Of a DNA stretch of 64,000 nt, positions 1 through 12,421 are shown piece after piece. The notes below the pieces were generated by a model, which had not been told where the DNA came from, did no database searches, and was given only the letters and a program-made list of their open reading frames with translations. The position numbers and the translations under genes were made by a program. The stretch is taken from NCBI GenBank assembly GCA_018417955.1, contig JACTVC010000002.1:1302001-1366000 (forward strand), in the 5' to 3' direction. The stretch is from Laccaria trichodermophora (taxonomy: Eukaryota > Basidiomycota > Agaricomycetes > Agaricales > Hydnangiaceae). The stretch's first letter is position 1, and each line of letters begins with the position of its first letter.

Positions 1-2
1 TC

Positions 3-2162
3 AAAAGACAAGTACTCATAAGTCATTATCTAGCGCCAGCGACCCCAAAACCAGGTCTGACTCCACCGGCGTTAAACGCGTCGATTCACGCTCAGCGTTG
101 CCTGGCCCAGCTGCGCTCGAAGGACAAGAGCATCGAAAAATACATCTATCTGTCGCATCTTAAGAACGAGGATCCATCCATTTTTTACAGCTTGTGTTTA
201 GAGAACATGGTTGAAATCACGCCTATAATCTACACGCCAACTGTTGGAGACGCATGTCTACAGTTTTCACATATTTATAGACGCCCCGAGGGCCTCGTCT
301 GTATCCCACAACCAGTCACATTGTCAAGGAACTGACAATGAGGTTCTAGTATGTTTCCATAAAAGACAAGGGGAACATTCGTCGTGGTAAGCTCATTTGG
401 CTACTCTATAGGTCAAGTTCGCTGATAACCTTTCAGTTCTCAACAATTGGCCAAAATTAGACGAAGCTCGTATCAGTGTCGTCACTGATGGTATGTCGAG
501 CTTGCAGCATAATTACTTTCCCCTCATTTTTGGTCAGGTTCACGAATCCTCGGCTTGGGCGATCTTGGGGTTAATGGTATGGGAATTTCAATCGGGAAAC
601 TCTCCTTGTACATTGCCGGTGCTGGGTATGTATGCGGCCGTGCCTCCTTTTTTGCTTAAATTTATTCCCGATAGTATTCGCCCAGAGTCTACCATCCCCA
701 TTTGCCTTGACCTCGGAACAAACAATCAAAAGTTCTTGGACGACCCGTTCTACCTTGGAAACCGCCACCAGCGTGTATCAGACAGGGAAATGGAAGAGTT
801 CATGGATGAATTTATGCATGAAATGTCTAGAGCATTTCCTAAGCTGGTGGTTCAATTTGAGGTTAGTTATGACTTTATCTTTTCTTTGCAGTGTCCACAT
901 TGAATGCTCAATCAGGATTTCTCATCGGACAACGCATTCAAGTACCTCGACCGGTACCGTAATAAGTATGCGGTCTTCAACGATGACATACAAGGAACCG
1001 GAGCTGTCGTTCTGAGTGGCTTCCTTAATGCAGCCAAGATCGCTTCGGCCTCGTCGGGAAGGCCTCTCACATCTCATCGTATTCTCTTCTTCGGCGCTGG
1101 ATCAGCTGGCGTTGGTGTTGCCATGCAGCTTCAGAGCTTCTTCACCCTCCAAGGCCTGTCGACTGAGGAGGCTCGTCAACAAATCTATTTGATCGATTCA
1201 CAAGGCCTGGTCTATAATGGTCGTGGACGTCTTGCGGAATACAAAACATGTATGCTGCTATTTCCCTTATTCTTTTCGTGGATGCACTCATCTTCAAAAC
1301 CAGACTTCTCTAGGGACGACTACAGTGGACCTCCGATGACAAACATTCTGGACATCATTGATTATGTCAAACCCACTGCGCTCTTCGGTCTCTCTACTAT
1401 AGCGGTGAACATTGAGAGCAGCCTCGGTCCCTATTGCGATTCTGACATACTACTTTCAGGGTGCATTTACACCCGAGGTTATCCGAGCCATGGCCGCTTA
1501 TAACCCTCGCCCGATCGTTTTCCCTCTCTCGAATCCTGTCAGGCTGTCGGAGTGTTCTTTCGCGGAAGCAGTTGAACACACACAAGGTGCCGTGCTGTTC
1601 GCATCAGGCTCGCCGTTCCCTCAGCAACAGTATGAGGGGAGAACCCTGTACCCCGGGCAGGGAAACAATATGTACATTTTCCCTGGTTCGTCTTCCCATA
1701 CTCTCTTCTACTCTCTTTTATTCGGCTATTTTTTGTCGCTGATCGGGATTCAATTCTCAGGTCTTGGTTTGGGAGCTATCCTTGCTCGGGTGTCAAGTGT
1801 TACCGACAGCATGGTTGAGGCCTCGTCTCTGGGATTGGCGGATTCTTTGACGGATGAAGAACGGTCCCTTGGACTCCTGTACCCCAAGATCGAAAGGAGT
1901 ACGTCATGTTTTATTCCTGTCGTACTCTGCGTTGTGTTGACATGTCACCCTTTTCTTTTTCAGTCAGAGAGATTAGTGCTCACATCGCAAAAGCAGTGAT
2001 CCGCGCTGCGCAAAATGCGGTAAGTCGTGGCTGGCGTAACTTAGGTGTCCTGATTTTTTACCCTTTTTGTGCTTATAGGATGTTGATCGTTCTAATGACC
2101 TTCGCAACATGAGTGACAGTGAACTCCTGCGTTTCATTGATGGAAAGATGTGGAAACCTTGA
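3..2162 (+). CDS. Malic enzyme (malate dehydrogenase, oxaloacetate-decarboxylating), 5-prime truncated by window edge
   Basis: Malic enzyme decarboxylates malate to pyruvate with reduction of NAD(P). The first recognisable exon is open from base 3 without an ATG, so the start lies outside the window. The reading frame crosses short introns (for example 297-349, 387-436 and 491-537). Family hallmarks appear in order: the catalytic tyrosine segment [37 protein letters not shown], the lysine segment [10 protein letters not shown], metal ligands in VQFED and FNDDIQGTG, the Rossmann motif [10 protein letters not shown], and PLSNP followed by FASGSPF near the C-terminus. The last exon ends with KMWKP and TGA at 2160-2162. 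Cofactor preference (NAD or NADP) and compartment cannot be judged because the N-terminus is missing. The gene is convergent with the ABC transporter to its right. Confidence 0.93.
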
Positions 2163-2765
2163 ACACTCTGATTCTCCCTTACCTGCTGTCTTTTCGCTAT
2201 TCTATGTTATCGTTTATAATTCTTCATTGAACAGTCGACGTCCAGATACAGTAGCTGTTTGTATATCATGTGTAGGTTCAAAGTATTCCAGCTTGTTGTT
2301 CGAAATAAATACTTAATTTGCTTATGGTGTACGGTTCCAGGCGATAAGTACGCAGAGGAAGACTTGTGCACAGGATACTGTGGCCAGGATAAACGCCATC
2401 AAGACAGAAAGTTATAGGATCAGGAACGCTTTTCGTTTGGCAGGTCGGAATAAGTACGCCTATGCAAATCGGGAATCGCTCCGCCTAATCGCATGATGTT
2501 GGTTGACAGTGACAAGGCGGCTGAGCGTGTTCCTGATGTTCACGGCAGAACTTGAAGGAGCGTGTCTAGAGGCTCCTTCTGCCGTGAACTGCGGTGTGGC
2601 GCCTTGAATAAAGATCACCATGAAGAAATCACAGTGCGGCGATCAATGATAATTACTTTGACTGAGGAATCTGGTTTTGCGGATACAATCTAGCACGGGA
2701 TTAATGCAACGATAGATAGATTATAGATGACCTTGTAAATATGAGGGATGGCTAGGCATGGAATC
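2163..2765. other. Convergent intergenic region with an imperfect hairpin
   Basis: This space separates the 3-prime ends of the malic enzyme and ABC transporter genes. It should hold both 3-prime UTRs. No coding potential is recognised. The one notable element is the inverted repeat at 2538-2589, listed separately. Confidence 0.6.
2538..2589. repeat. Hairpin-forming inverted repeat
   Basis: A 13-base arm GTTCACGGCAGAA at 2538-2550 is exactly complementary to 2577-2589. Inside it, AGGAGC at 2556-2561 pairs with GCTCCT at 2572-2577, sharing base 2577 with the outer arm, so the inner stem can use at most about five clean pairs. A five-base bulge and a ten-base loop remain. It lies between two convergent genes, where a transcript structure or a small mobile-element relic are both possible. 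Confidence 0.7.
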
Positions 2766-5700
2766 TCAAACACCAGCCATCCTCTTCAATACCACAAACT
2801 CCTCTTTCCCAGCTGCTTTACATAACGCGTGAAACTTGGATGCTGGGTTGCTGAGTAACGTTGCTGGCCTATAACAGACCATCATGAGAGCTCAAGATGG
2901 AAAGAAATTCAAGATAATGCCATACCGGTCAAATTCTATGATACGGCCTTGTTCAAGGAGCATTACCTGGAGAAGTGGTGAGACCTAGATCGAGAGACGC
3001 AATAATAGATCACCAACCCTGTCGTAATCAATCACCGTCCTCAGGCGATGCGCAATTGTCAAAATCGTGCTTTCCGCAAATTCTCTACATAAAGATGTGA
3101 TCAGAATACAAATCAATCGATTCCAATAAAAACTTACTGTCGTATCGTTTTACCAATCAGCTCATCAGTGGCGTAATCAACGCTATTGAATAGGTCAATT
3201 CCCTTACTTTCTCCACGAATCTAAAACGACACAAACCTTGCTGTTGCCTAGATCAGACGAAAAGGGTGAACAAGATAACGTAACCATGGAGGATGACTCC
3301 CACCTCGTCCATGACAAGTATTTTGGATCTTTTCAGGATGGCTCTTGCCATACATAGCAGCTGTTTCTCGCTATAGAGAAAGAAAATATGAAGGCTGTTT
3401 GAATTGTCAACTATCTATACTCACCCCGTCGAAAAGTTATCACCGCCTTCAGATACTGAAGAGTCAAGGTCACGGAAGACATTTGCGTTGACCATATTAG
3501 CCGCTTCCTCCGGTGTATCCTCTGATGGTATAAGGTGGACGCGACGAAGAGCTTCATACTGCGGGAAACCGTCAGAAGGGTTTGGATATAAGGAAAGTGA
3601 TTTTGAGCCCACAATCTCAGCATCCTGGTACTCGTCAAATACGTCCAAAGTTGATCTCAGACTTCCGCTCAAGATAGTAGGATCCTCTGGAGACTTAGTT
3701 AGCTTATCTCGCAAGATGATGCTACACGATTACTTACGTGGAATGATTGTAAGACGACTCCGAAGATCCGTCAAGCCGACTGTTGCCGTGTCGATACCAT
3801 CAACCAAAATCCGGCCTTCAGTTGCTTCCACAAATCGGAAGAAAGAGAGGGCAAGAGTGCTTTTTCCTGACCCTGTTCGACCAAGAATCCCAACCTTGTT
3901 TAGAGATTAGCTGAGTTCATTGAAGAGTTTGAAGGACAAATACCTTTTCACCAGGATTGATGTCAAAGTTGAGTCCATGAAGGACATTCGGAAGCTCAGG
4001 CTGATCAATACGTGAGCTGAGGGCTTGTTGAGGATGGAATCTTGGATCGTACCGCATATCGGATAACGAGATCCTCGCATTTAATCTCACCACGAGATGG
4101 CCATGACGTGGGAGGTCTGGGCTCAATGAACTCAGGTGGTTCTCGCTTAAGCTGCGTATATTCGTGGACTCGTTCCAATGCAACCTTGCAACGGAATGAG
4201 TTAATGAGATCATGCCGAAAAAATTGCTCTTACCATCGATTGTTCCAAGCCGACGAATCGTCGCACCATGAAGAGCAGATCATTTGTAATCGTAGAGGCA
4301 AACGCCAGGGCGAATCCGGCCAATGACGCGCTTATACTCGGCGTGATAAGGCAAACGACGGCCGTCGCTCCGACAACTCCAGCGGAGAGTAAGTTGAACC
4401 GAACAGATAACCAACGATTGACTAGAAGACTCTTGATGAGCTGCTGCTGTTAAGATAACCTGAATACAGTAAAACTTACCTCCCCACATCCAGTAGAAAG
4501 GATTAGCATTCTATTGGGGGAAGTATAAGCAAACCATTCCAATATCACAAAGATCGACGAACGGTATCAACGCAACGAAGCATATCACGTAGGAACTTCG
4601 AAGATGCGCCAAAAGCACGCAGGATTGTGACCCCTGATATTGTTTCCCCATACATCGAGTAAAGGGGCGAACGAGTCACGGAATCTTTGTTCGGTGGTTA
4701 AACCCTTTTAGAAGAAACAAAATTGACAATGCAAGACCGACCTAGCCTCCTCATGTCTCGCGATGTTTGACCATAGATCTAATGAGTAATGTCAGATGAG
4801 TAAAGACAGGAAGGTGAGGTTGTCAGACCTTCGCAGCTAGAAAATGTTGATCAATCATGGAGAAACTAAAATTGTAGCATAATGCATACCACTGTAATAT
4901 AGAAGGCCAAAACATAATGTTGCAGCCACAAAAGGAAGCCCTCCAACGACACTGACGGTGATCAAGGTGGTGATGGCAGACAATCCGTACATTCCGGTAC
5001 GACCGAAGTTGTCCGAGAGGTTGCTATCAATGCCTGAAAACCCAATAGCGTCAACAAGGATGATCGAAGCCTCTCAAAGCCGCTTAACGCACCCTCAAAA
5101 TCCTTTCCAAATCTGTTTAATAGACGACCACGAGAAACAGTGTCATGAAATCTAATGTTTGCGAAGAGAACAGCTTCGAGAAGTCTCTTATACAGGACAG
5201 TTGATGCACGGATAGAGCCGTTGTAAAGGACGAACCACCGAAGAGTTGATATGAAGAGGCCAGCACCGTTGATACCAGCATAAATCGAAATGTAGAACAC
5301 AGCGCTTTTGTGATGGTCGTCTCCTGTCAGAGCAACGTTGGACCAATAACTAGAAGAAGGTCAGATGAAACACGGTGCAGCTGTCATATCAGGGTTACTT
5401 ACCGAAGCCAACCGTTCTCCAAAACAGGACTAAGTGACGCTATCACCAATATCACAGAGAACACAGCCCAATACCAGCCATTACCACATGCACGAATATA
5501 AGTTTCCCATATCTCCCGACTAATACGACCAACGGCGCGGGCCTCTTCTTCTACGAGTTTCCGAGGTTTTTTCTCAGATTTGGGTGTTGCCGCAACAGTT
5601 GAGCTAGACTCAGAATGAGGATCTGATTCGTCAGTCTCTGCCTGCGGGGCAATCTTTTCCTCAACGGCCTCAATAAGCTCTGCTTCTTCTGCCTTGTCAC

Positions 5701-8700
5701 CGCTTTTGTCTTCATTCGTTGATTGAACCAAGGCTTTGATGGCGCCAGAGCTGACAAATTCCTCCCGAGACCCTTGATACTGAACCCGTCCATTGTCGAG
5801 CGCAACAACATAACTCGCGCCAGGAACACATAACTGTACATGATGGGAAACCAAAATAACCGTCCGGCCTTGCATGAGTTCGCCTCGGAGGCATTGGTGG
5901 TACAAGTGATGCGCGGTATGGGCATCGACTGTTTGTACTCTGTCAACATCAGAGCCAGAGATTCGTAAAACAACGCCCACCAGCAGACAAGACATCATCC
6001 AAGAAGAGGATGGATGCACGAGAATATACAGCGCGAGCGAGCGAAACTGAATTAATACAGTCAGTTGAGCTGATGCATTGGTAGATTTTTGGTCATACCT
6101 CGCGCTTTTTGACCACCTGAAAGGTTGACCTGCAAATTGGATGAGCTGTTGACCATGATAAAGGGAGAGAGGGATTTCCAAACGTACCCCACGTTCACCA
6201 ATCTCTGATTCATCTCCATCTTCTAGAATCTCCAAATCGCTCACAAGAGCGCAAACCTGGGATACGAATATCAGAAAGGGAAGGCATGGATGAGGTTGGG
6301 TGGGCGTGCCTCTAATGTCGTCTGATAGCGTTCCTCGTCATAGGGTAAGTTGAATAAGATATTTTCTGTGCAGGAAAGAATAATAAGGCTCAAGGGTAAG
6401 GCAGAACATCAGGAATACATACCTTTGATAGATGCATTACGAAGCCACGCAGCCTTACGTGGCAGAGTATCAGTAAAGGTCAATGAAAAGACAGCCGCCA
6501 AATTACCTGTGGAACATAGGCGCAACTTCCCTGAACGACCCATTCATCCTTTCGCGGAATGATTTTAGAAAACGAGGCAAGTGAGTCGGGTGGAGATCTA
6601 GGACAGAGCAGTTGTCCAGTGAGTACATCAGCTTCTCCCAACAAGGCAAGAAGCAATAGAGTTTTTCCGGAGCCCAATTTGCCACAAATGAGCGACAACT
6701 CGCCCTGCGGGAAATCAAGCGAAAGATCGACGAGCATGAATTTGTGTCTTGGCGTAGACGCAGCAGAAGGTGCGGTGCTAGCGGAAGCACGGTCCTGTGG
6801 CCAGGTAACCGTGCATGACTGTAATGCAATTTTTTGGGTCTGCCTCTCTGAAGGGGGGACGCGGTCAACTTCAGGAGCGTGAAGATACTTCTCAATGCGC
6901 CTGAGAGATACCATACTCTAGAATGATGAAACAACATGATTTTTTAGAGATGTCAGACAAGGGCATTGACATACCTGAAGCATATTGATGAAGGTTTCCG
7001 GGAGCGCGTTCAGGGCAAATTTCATCTCTGTAAACACTATTTGTAAAGTGGTGAGTTAAATCCTGGATGATGTGAGCAGCATCCTACCAATGATCTGGAA
7101 TCATAGATCAGAAAAGCCGAGCAACTCAAGGAAGGAAAAAAGAATTACCGAAGTGAACGCAATTGATGGGGTCAACGACTGCTGCCTAATGACAGCGAAA
7201 TGCCAGAAAGAAACCAATGTTACAAGGATAGGTGATCCATTCCTTTTCCATGGTCGACTTCAGCGACACGGCCTACACATCAACTGAAGCCACAAACCAG
7301 ATAGCATTCCAAAGGGTCTGTGATTATTAAGATAAGAAAAGACGATGTAAAAAACAGCTAAACAATCGTCACCTCTATAGCATAGTTTAGCTTTTGATAT
7401 TTCAGCTCCTTGTCGCGAACCTTGAGAACTCTAGCTTCAAAGCTTCTTTCCCAAGCCATAAACTGTGAAAAAACTCAGTCTTTCGTCCCGTAAAATACAA
7501 TGCATGGAACATCACCTTGAGCATCCGGATTCCTCCAAGGATCTACAGTGGACAAATTAGGGACGCCACGCGAATCTGGACATCAACATACCTCATTCAT
7601 CAACGCGACTCTCTCGTCACGCGCTTTCATCAAGTTTTCTTGTGCACCAACAACAACTTTTCCAGCGAAATGGTTCAAGGGAAGGAACAAACATGTGACA
7701 GCGAGCCCAAAAAAGCAAGAAACGCCTTTAAATCCAAAGCGATTTAGCTGCCGACTGCTTATTGAGTATACAGATGGACTGACCCAGCAATTTGTACAAA
7801 AATATTGATCCAATAACAATTTCAATAGGACTATCTATAACGAATGTCAAGTCCAATACGACGAGATTTGATCACACAAACATACCGACAAGGGCGAAGA
7901 CATGCCACGCAAATTCACTGACCCTATCAACATCGGTGGTCATCAAAGTCATGATCTGAGATTTGCTCGAAAAGTCGTCCTCATCGTTCTTCTTTGTGCC
8001 CTCTGTAGCAGCGTCAGAAGCATTGTCTTTTGAAGCAGTGGAGGACGGAGGGGGAGCCGAAGAGGCGACGTCTTTCCGCACCAATGTCTTGGCATATAGA
8101 ATGGTGTTCAGCTGTATCTTCATTCGAACCGCGATGGTGGTGGTAGCCAGTGACCATAGTTGTCCAGTAACTAGATGACGCTGTAAGCAAAGAAAATCGA
8201 GATCTGAATGGAGAATGATACACACCCAAAAAGCCAACTGCGTTCGCCGAAAAGAGACCGATGGCATAAACCCATCCCCAGCCAGCGTTCTCTCGATTCC
8301 TGTCTATTTCTAGATACTCAACAAGTTTCTGCAAGAACAGCGCTGGGGCGTAGAACAAGACCGCAGAAACGGACGCGAGGACAAGTTCCACGAGGAACGC
8401 AGACCTGTTCAAGCGGACCAAACGATAACCCAAGCCCCAACCAGAGCCAACTCTAAAGATGCGGGGTTGAATTTCGCGCATTGCCTTTTTCATGCGAGTA
8501 TAATTGAACGTGGCCCGCATGTTTCCAGGTACGATGGGTAAATCCCCGATATCAAGGCTAGTGGCAATGTTTCCGAGCCAAACTACCTTGGTGGTGTAGG
8601 AGAACAGTAAGGTATCCCAAGCAGAAGCACCTTTTACACAAATCAGCAGGGATTGTGGTGCGTTACTAGTATAATTACGCACTTATGAGCCCACAAACGT

Positions 8701-9436
8701 TCTCTTCATCCTTATTTGTAATCGAGTCCACTATCTTCTTGGAGTAGATGTTTGCCGGAGGGAAATAGAGAGGCGGGCCAAGAGGCGTCGTAAATGTCAA
8801 ACCACAGAGAATAGTGTACAGCCCAACGAGGGTATACCAAAGATAGATTAGTACGGGCTCTGAGCTTCCCACGCTAGATGTCGCGACCGGAGGGGGTCTG
8901 TCAGGAAGAATGGCGATGGAACCGAGGAGTGCAAATGCCACCGTTGTCAATCCGGTGACATGAAGAATGGAATTCGCGTGTTCGTCGGCTGTACTTTGAC
9001 CCACTGATCGCGCGGAAAGCAAGAAAACGTAGAGCGAGAAGAAGAGCTGGAGTGAGGCGACTATAACATCATTTTGCTCGTCGTTGGCTGCAGCAAAGCC
9101 GAGAGCGACCGTGTTGATGACAATTGTGAGAGATAGAAGGAACGAGATAAATAGTTTCCTCCATCGCATCTACCCAGACTTGTTAAAAGATTATAACTCA
9201 TTGAGAGGAACACTCACCCGAAGCCAAAATGCTTCAGCTTGGATTGGGTATCCGTCAATGATATCCTCAGGCGTCGTGACGTCAAAAGGGTCAGAACCAG
9301 GATATTCCTCCGAGGCGTCGACGCTCGTAGGTAGCTGAACCTTTCCTTCACGCGAACGAGTAAGGTAGAAGGTAATCAAACTGGCCAAGGCACTACTGGC
9401 AAGGATAGCAGCAGCGGGTAGCTGAAAACGAGGCAT
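2766..9436 (-). CDS. Full-size ABCC (MRP type, Ybt1/bile-acid-permease-like) ABC transporter
   Basis: Many short exons read from ATG at 9434-9436 to TGA at 2766-2768. The N-terminus has a hydrophobic helix and further membrane spans (TMD0-like). TMD1 follows, with a Ser/Asp-rich cytosolic insertion near 7990-8080. NBD1 (about 6900-5750) has Walker A GKLGSGKT, signature LSGGQ and Walker [12 protein letters not shown], where Asp replaces the usual catalytic Glu. A charged linker with many Glu, Lys and Ser residues (about 5560-5740) precedes TMD2. NBD2 (about 3900-3000) has Walker A GRTGSGKS, a divergent signature NFSTGEKQL split by an intron, and Walker B LVMDEATASVD. An ABCC protein of this layout would pump anionic conjugates or bile-acid-like substrates, often at the vacuolar membrane; the substrate is not readable from sequence. 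Exon boundaries were inferred by eye, so the exact length is uncertain. Confidence 0.93.
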
Positions 9437-12421
9437 GGCCGGATACCTGAACGCGTTGTGCGGTAAAAGATGAACTAGTCACTGAACGGCCGCTTCTAAA
9501 ATGTATAAAGCGTTCTCAGTGACTCGACGGCTCCGCCCAGTGTGGTAAAGAGGATGAACCATGCGGTCACATAAAAGAATTTAACCAAAAAATTTGCTGA
9601 CAAATGACAGGTTTATGAAGCGCCCATTTTACAACCCTCAACTTACTCAACAGCAACCACACCTCGAACTCGTCTCAAGATAAACGTTCACAGTGACGAG
9701 AGTGGGATTACAATCTAAACGTTAAGCGCTTAAGCACTCATGGTTTCTATCAGGAGAAGTCGAGGGAATTCTGCCACTGTGGAGTAAGGCGCCGAAGTCA
9801 GCGCTTGATGCCCATCACCATCCCATAATTTGAATCCACCCAACCAGGAGCCGAAGATTTCGTTTGGACAACTCATATTGGTACAATGGCAAGTCAATGG
9901 CCATTTACGGCCTCTGGATCACTCTACTAAAGAAAGTATATATCCAGTTTCAGATATACAGATATGCATTGGATGCACTACCTAGTCATGTGTTGCCATT
10001 CCCTTCGACATCCTCAGGACCATCACCAACATCTTGGCCTCAGACGACAACCCGATATTTAAACTCTGCAAGCATTCTCGCAGACCTGTAAACTCGCAGC
10101 CGAGCTCTGTCCCGTCCCAAGCACATCTTCTCGTTCATTTCGATGAACGGCTTCCAAGACACTGTCCGTTTCTACGAACTTGTAAAGATGAGACATTCCT
10201 CTCTACATAAGACGCTTGAGGTCGACAACCACATCGACGAACGTGAACGCCTGCTCAAGTGCTAAGAAAGTGCCGTTCTCTATACTCCATCGAGCTTGGG
10301 TCTGCCACTGGACCAAGTCTCTGGAATCAACCTAATCGTCTATAAGCTTAAACCACATTTGACAAATTTTCCAGTGATCGCAGCCAATTCGAGCACATCG
10401 AGCTTCGCGCAATGAACATCAATTGTCTGGAATCCTTTATTACCCTCAGCGAGCTGGAACCTAACGTGAAAGTCCTCCAAGTCCAAGGAGGCGTTGTCGA
10501 GGCAGTTAAAATCTGCACAATGAATTGGCATGTCTGGAATAGGCGGCTGCATGAGACGGTAAAGGAATCGGGTTGTGCATGTTGGTGCAATGAGCGTGGG
10601 GTGATCCAGTCCGAGATTGGGTATCTCAGGACTCGGATGACTTGCAAGCTCCTCAAAACGACAAGAAACCTACAAACGTGTTATATGCGCAAATGTACAC
10701 GTATATGTCTTGCAAGTTTGCTGATGTCGCATGAAATCATCTTCGCAGTGCGATACCCTATGTTTGCGATAGATACCCTTGGTGCAAGTCTTCGGGCGCA
10801 GTTGCTCTCATTCACGACCGGGGTGGTAGACAGTTTTTATCATCGTCTTATCATCACCTGTGTATGATTTTGAGCGGCAATGTTTTGGACGAGATTCAAG
10901 TGTACCGCAGAGTTTGCGCAGCCCTGCCTTCGACGCACTACTGACCTCTCCCGATGCATTCACCAGATATCACCATTGAGTGATTCGACTTAATGGTGAC
11001 GAAAATAATCACAATGAGTTGGAGCCTGTGAATTCTGAAGGCTAGTGGAAATCGATGAAATAGAGTTCGCGTTTTCTGTCTTATACATATCATGTATGTT
11101 GAGAGATGACATTTTCGCGCCAAATATAAATGCAAGTGAAGATCGCTATGTGAAATAGTTCGCCTCAAGGTGGTGATAGTCTCGTAGAAACCGTAACGTC
11201 ACCGCACCAAGTCGGACGCATTCAACATGCGAAAGAACCCTGCAGCGTGTTATTCATTCGTATCCTAGCCTTTAGTCTGGTGACCCAACTGACGGGCCGG
11301 GAAAAACCTCAGCTGCTCGTACTTTGCATACGAATAAATTATTATGTCAACCGCCGAAAAGCTTGTAGGGCATGTTAGAAGAGGTTAGAAGCGCTTCAAC
11401 GTTGTTGTGTCTGACAGATCATTCCGCACTTCGGCATCCATCCACTCCGTGCAAGTCGGAGTCAACGCGTCACTGACGCGACTGGATAGTCCGACTGATG
11501 TGGCGAAAAAACGGGGTCCCGAGTCCTGATATTGGGGCACATTTCGAACATAGGTCCCACCAGAGCTTGACCCTGCTGGCCAGTCGATTAAATCAATGTA
11601 CACACATGTGTAGTGGGGATGCCGTCCAGCGTGCAGTGAGGCTTGAAGGGTACTGGAAATTGATGAGCTAGCAGTAACATAACATGAACGAAGGCGTGAG
11701 TCTAGAGCAGCCTAGCCCACAGATGATATGAATCAATGTGGAGTTGGAAAGAGGGTGCAAAGTCTACTGAAGACTCAGCAGCTCCAACGACGACAATTGT
11801 CTCCTTGAAGCAGATTTAAACTTTTTTTTTCGAGTCAGAAGACGAAGAGCACCCGGTGACAGCTGTAGCCTAGGCGAAGAAGGTATGGAGGATAATTTCA
11901 AAGGGAAGCGGCAGTGGTGGCAAGTAGAGGTGTGGAGCGGTGGAGCCACAACAACATGTGGGAAATCAAAGGCATTCCATTTCAAGCGTGTCAGCAGTCA
12001 GTCAGAAGAAGGATATCGGAGGAGTGGCCGGCGGTTGCGAGTAAGAGATGATGCATCGGCAAGTGAGCGTGTCAGCGGACGACGGCGGCGACGATGGGGA
12101 GGAGTCGGTGACATAAAGTGTGTGATCAAGAGGTTGATGAATGTTGATGACGTCGTTGTCGGGTGGCGTAAAGAATAGCCTTGGGATTAACCCCGACCCG
12201 CAAGTAAATTTTCTTTTCCAATAATCGACGACATTGGAGTCCATTCGAAACCGATTATTTTTTAATCTTCCGCGTATGTGCCAGGACGACGATACACGGC
12301 TAGCACGCCAACGACTATCCATCCTACAACCCACTCTCTCTCCATTCCGTTCCGGTAATTATCCAATTCTCTTCTTTCCAGGGTTAGGCGGCAGCTTTAA
12401 TCTCAACATCTTACCCCATTT
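9437..12421. other. Gene-poor region of about 3 kb
   Basis: This interval lies between the ABC transporter start and the RNA-binding protein start. Apart from the F-box-like relic near 9.9-10.5 kb, I find no family signature and only short ORFs on both strands. The right end (about 12200-12420) is CT-rich like a basidiomycete promoter and should drive the RRM gene. The left end should contain the ABC transporter promoter. Confidence 0.5.
9935..10500 (+). pseudogene. Decayed F-box/LRR-like gene fragment
   Basis: Translated pieces in changing frames look like an agaric F-box protein. One piece reads IPFDILRTITNILASDD, like the start of an F-box. A second reads KHIFSFISMNGFQDTVRFYE and continues into KTLEVDNHIDERE. 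A third near 10370-10480 reads FEHIELRAMNINCLESF, LRR-like. Frame changes and stops (for example at 10263) fall between the pieces, and no GT...AG intron of normal size repairs them. This is inference from pattern only; a multi-exon live gene or chance similarity cannot be excluded. Confidence 0.3.
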
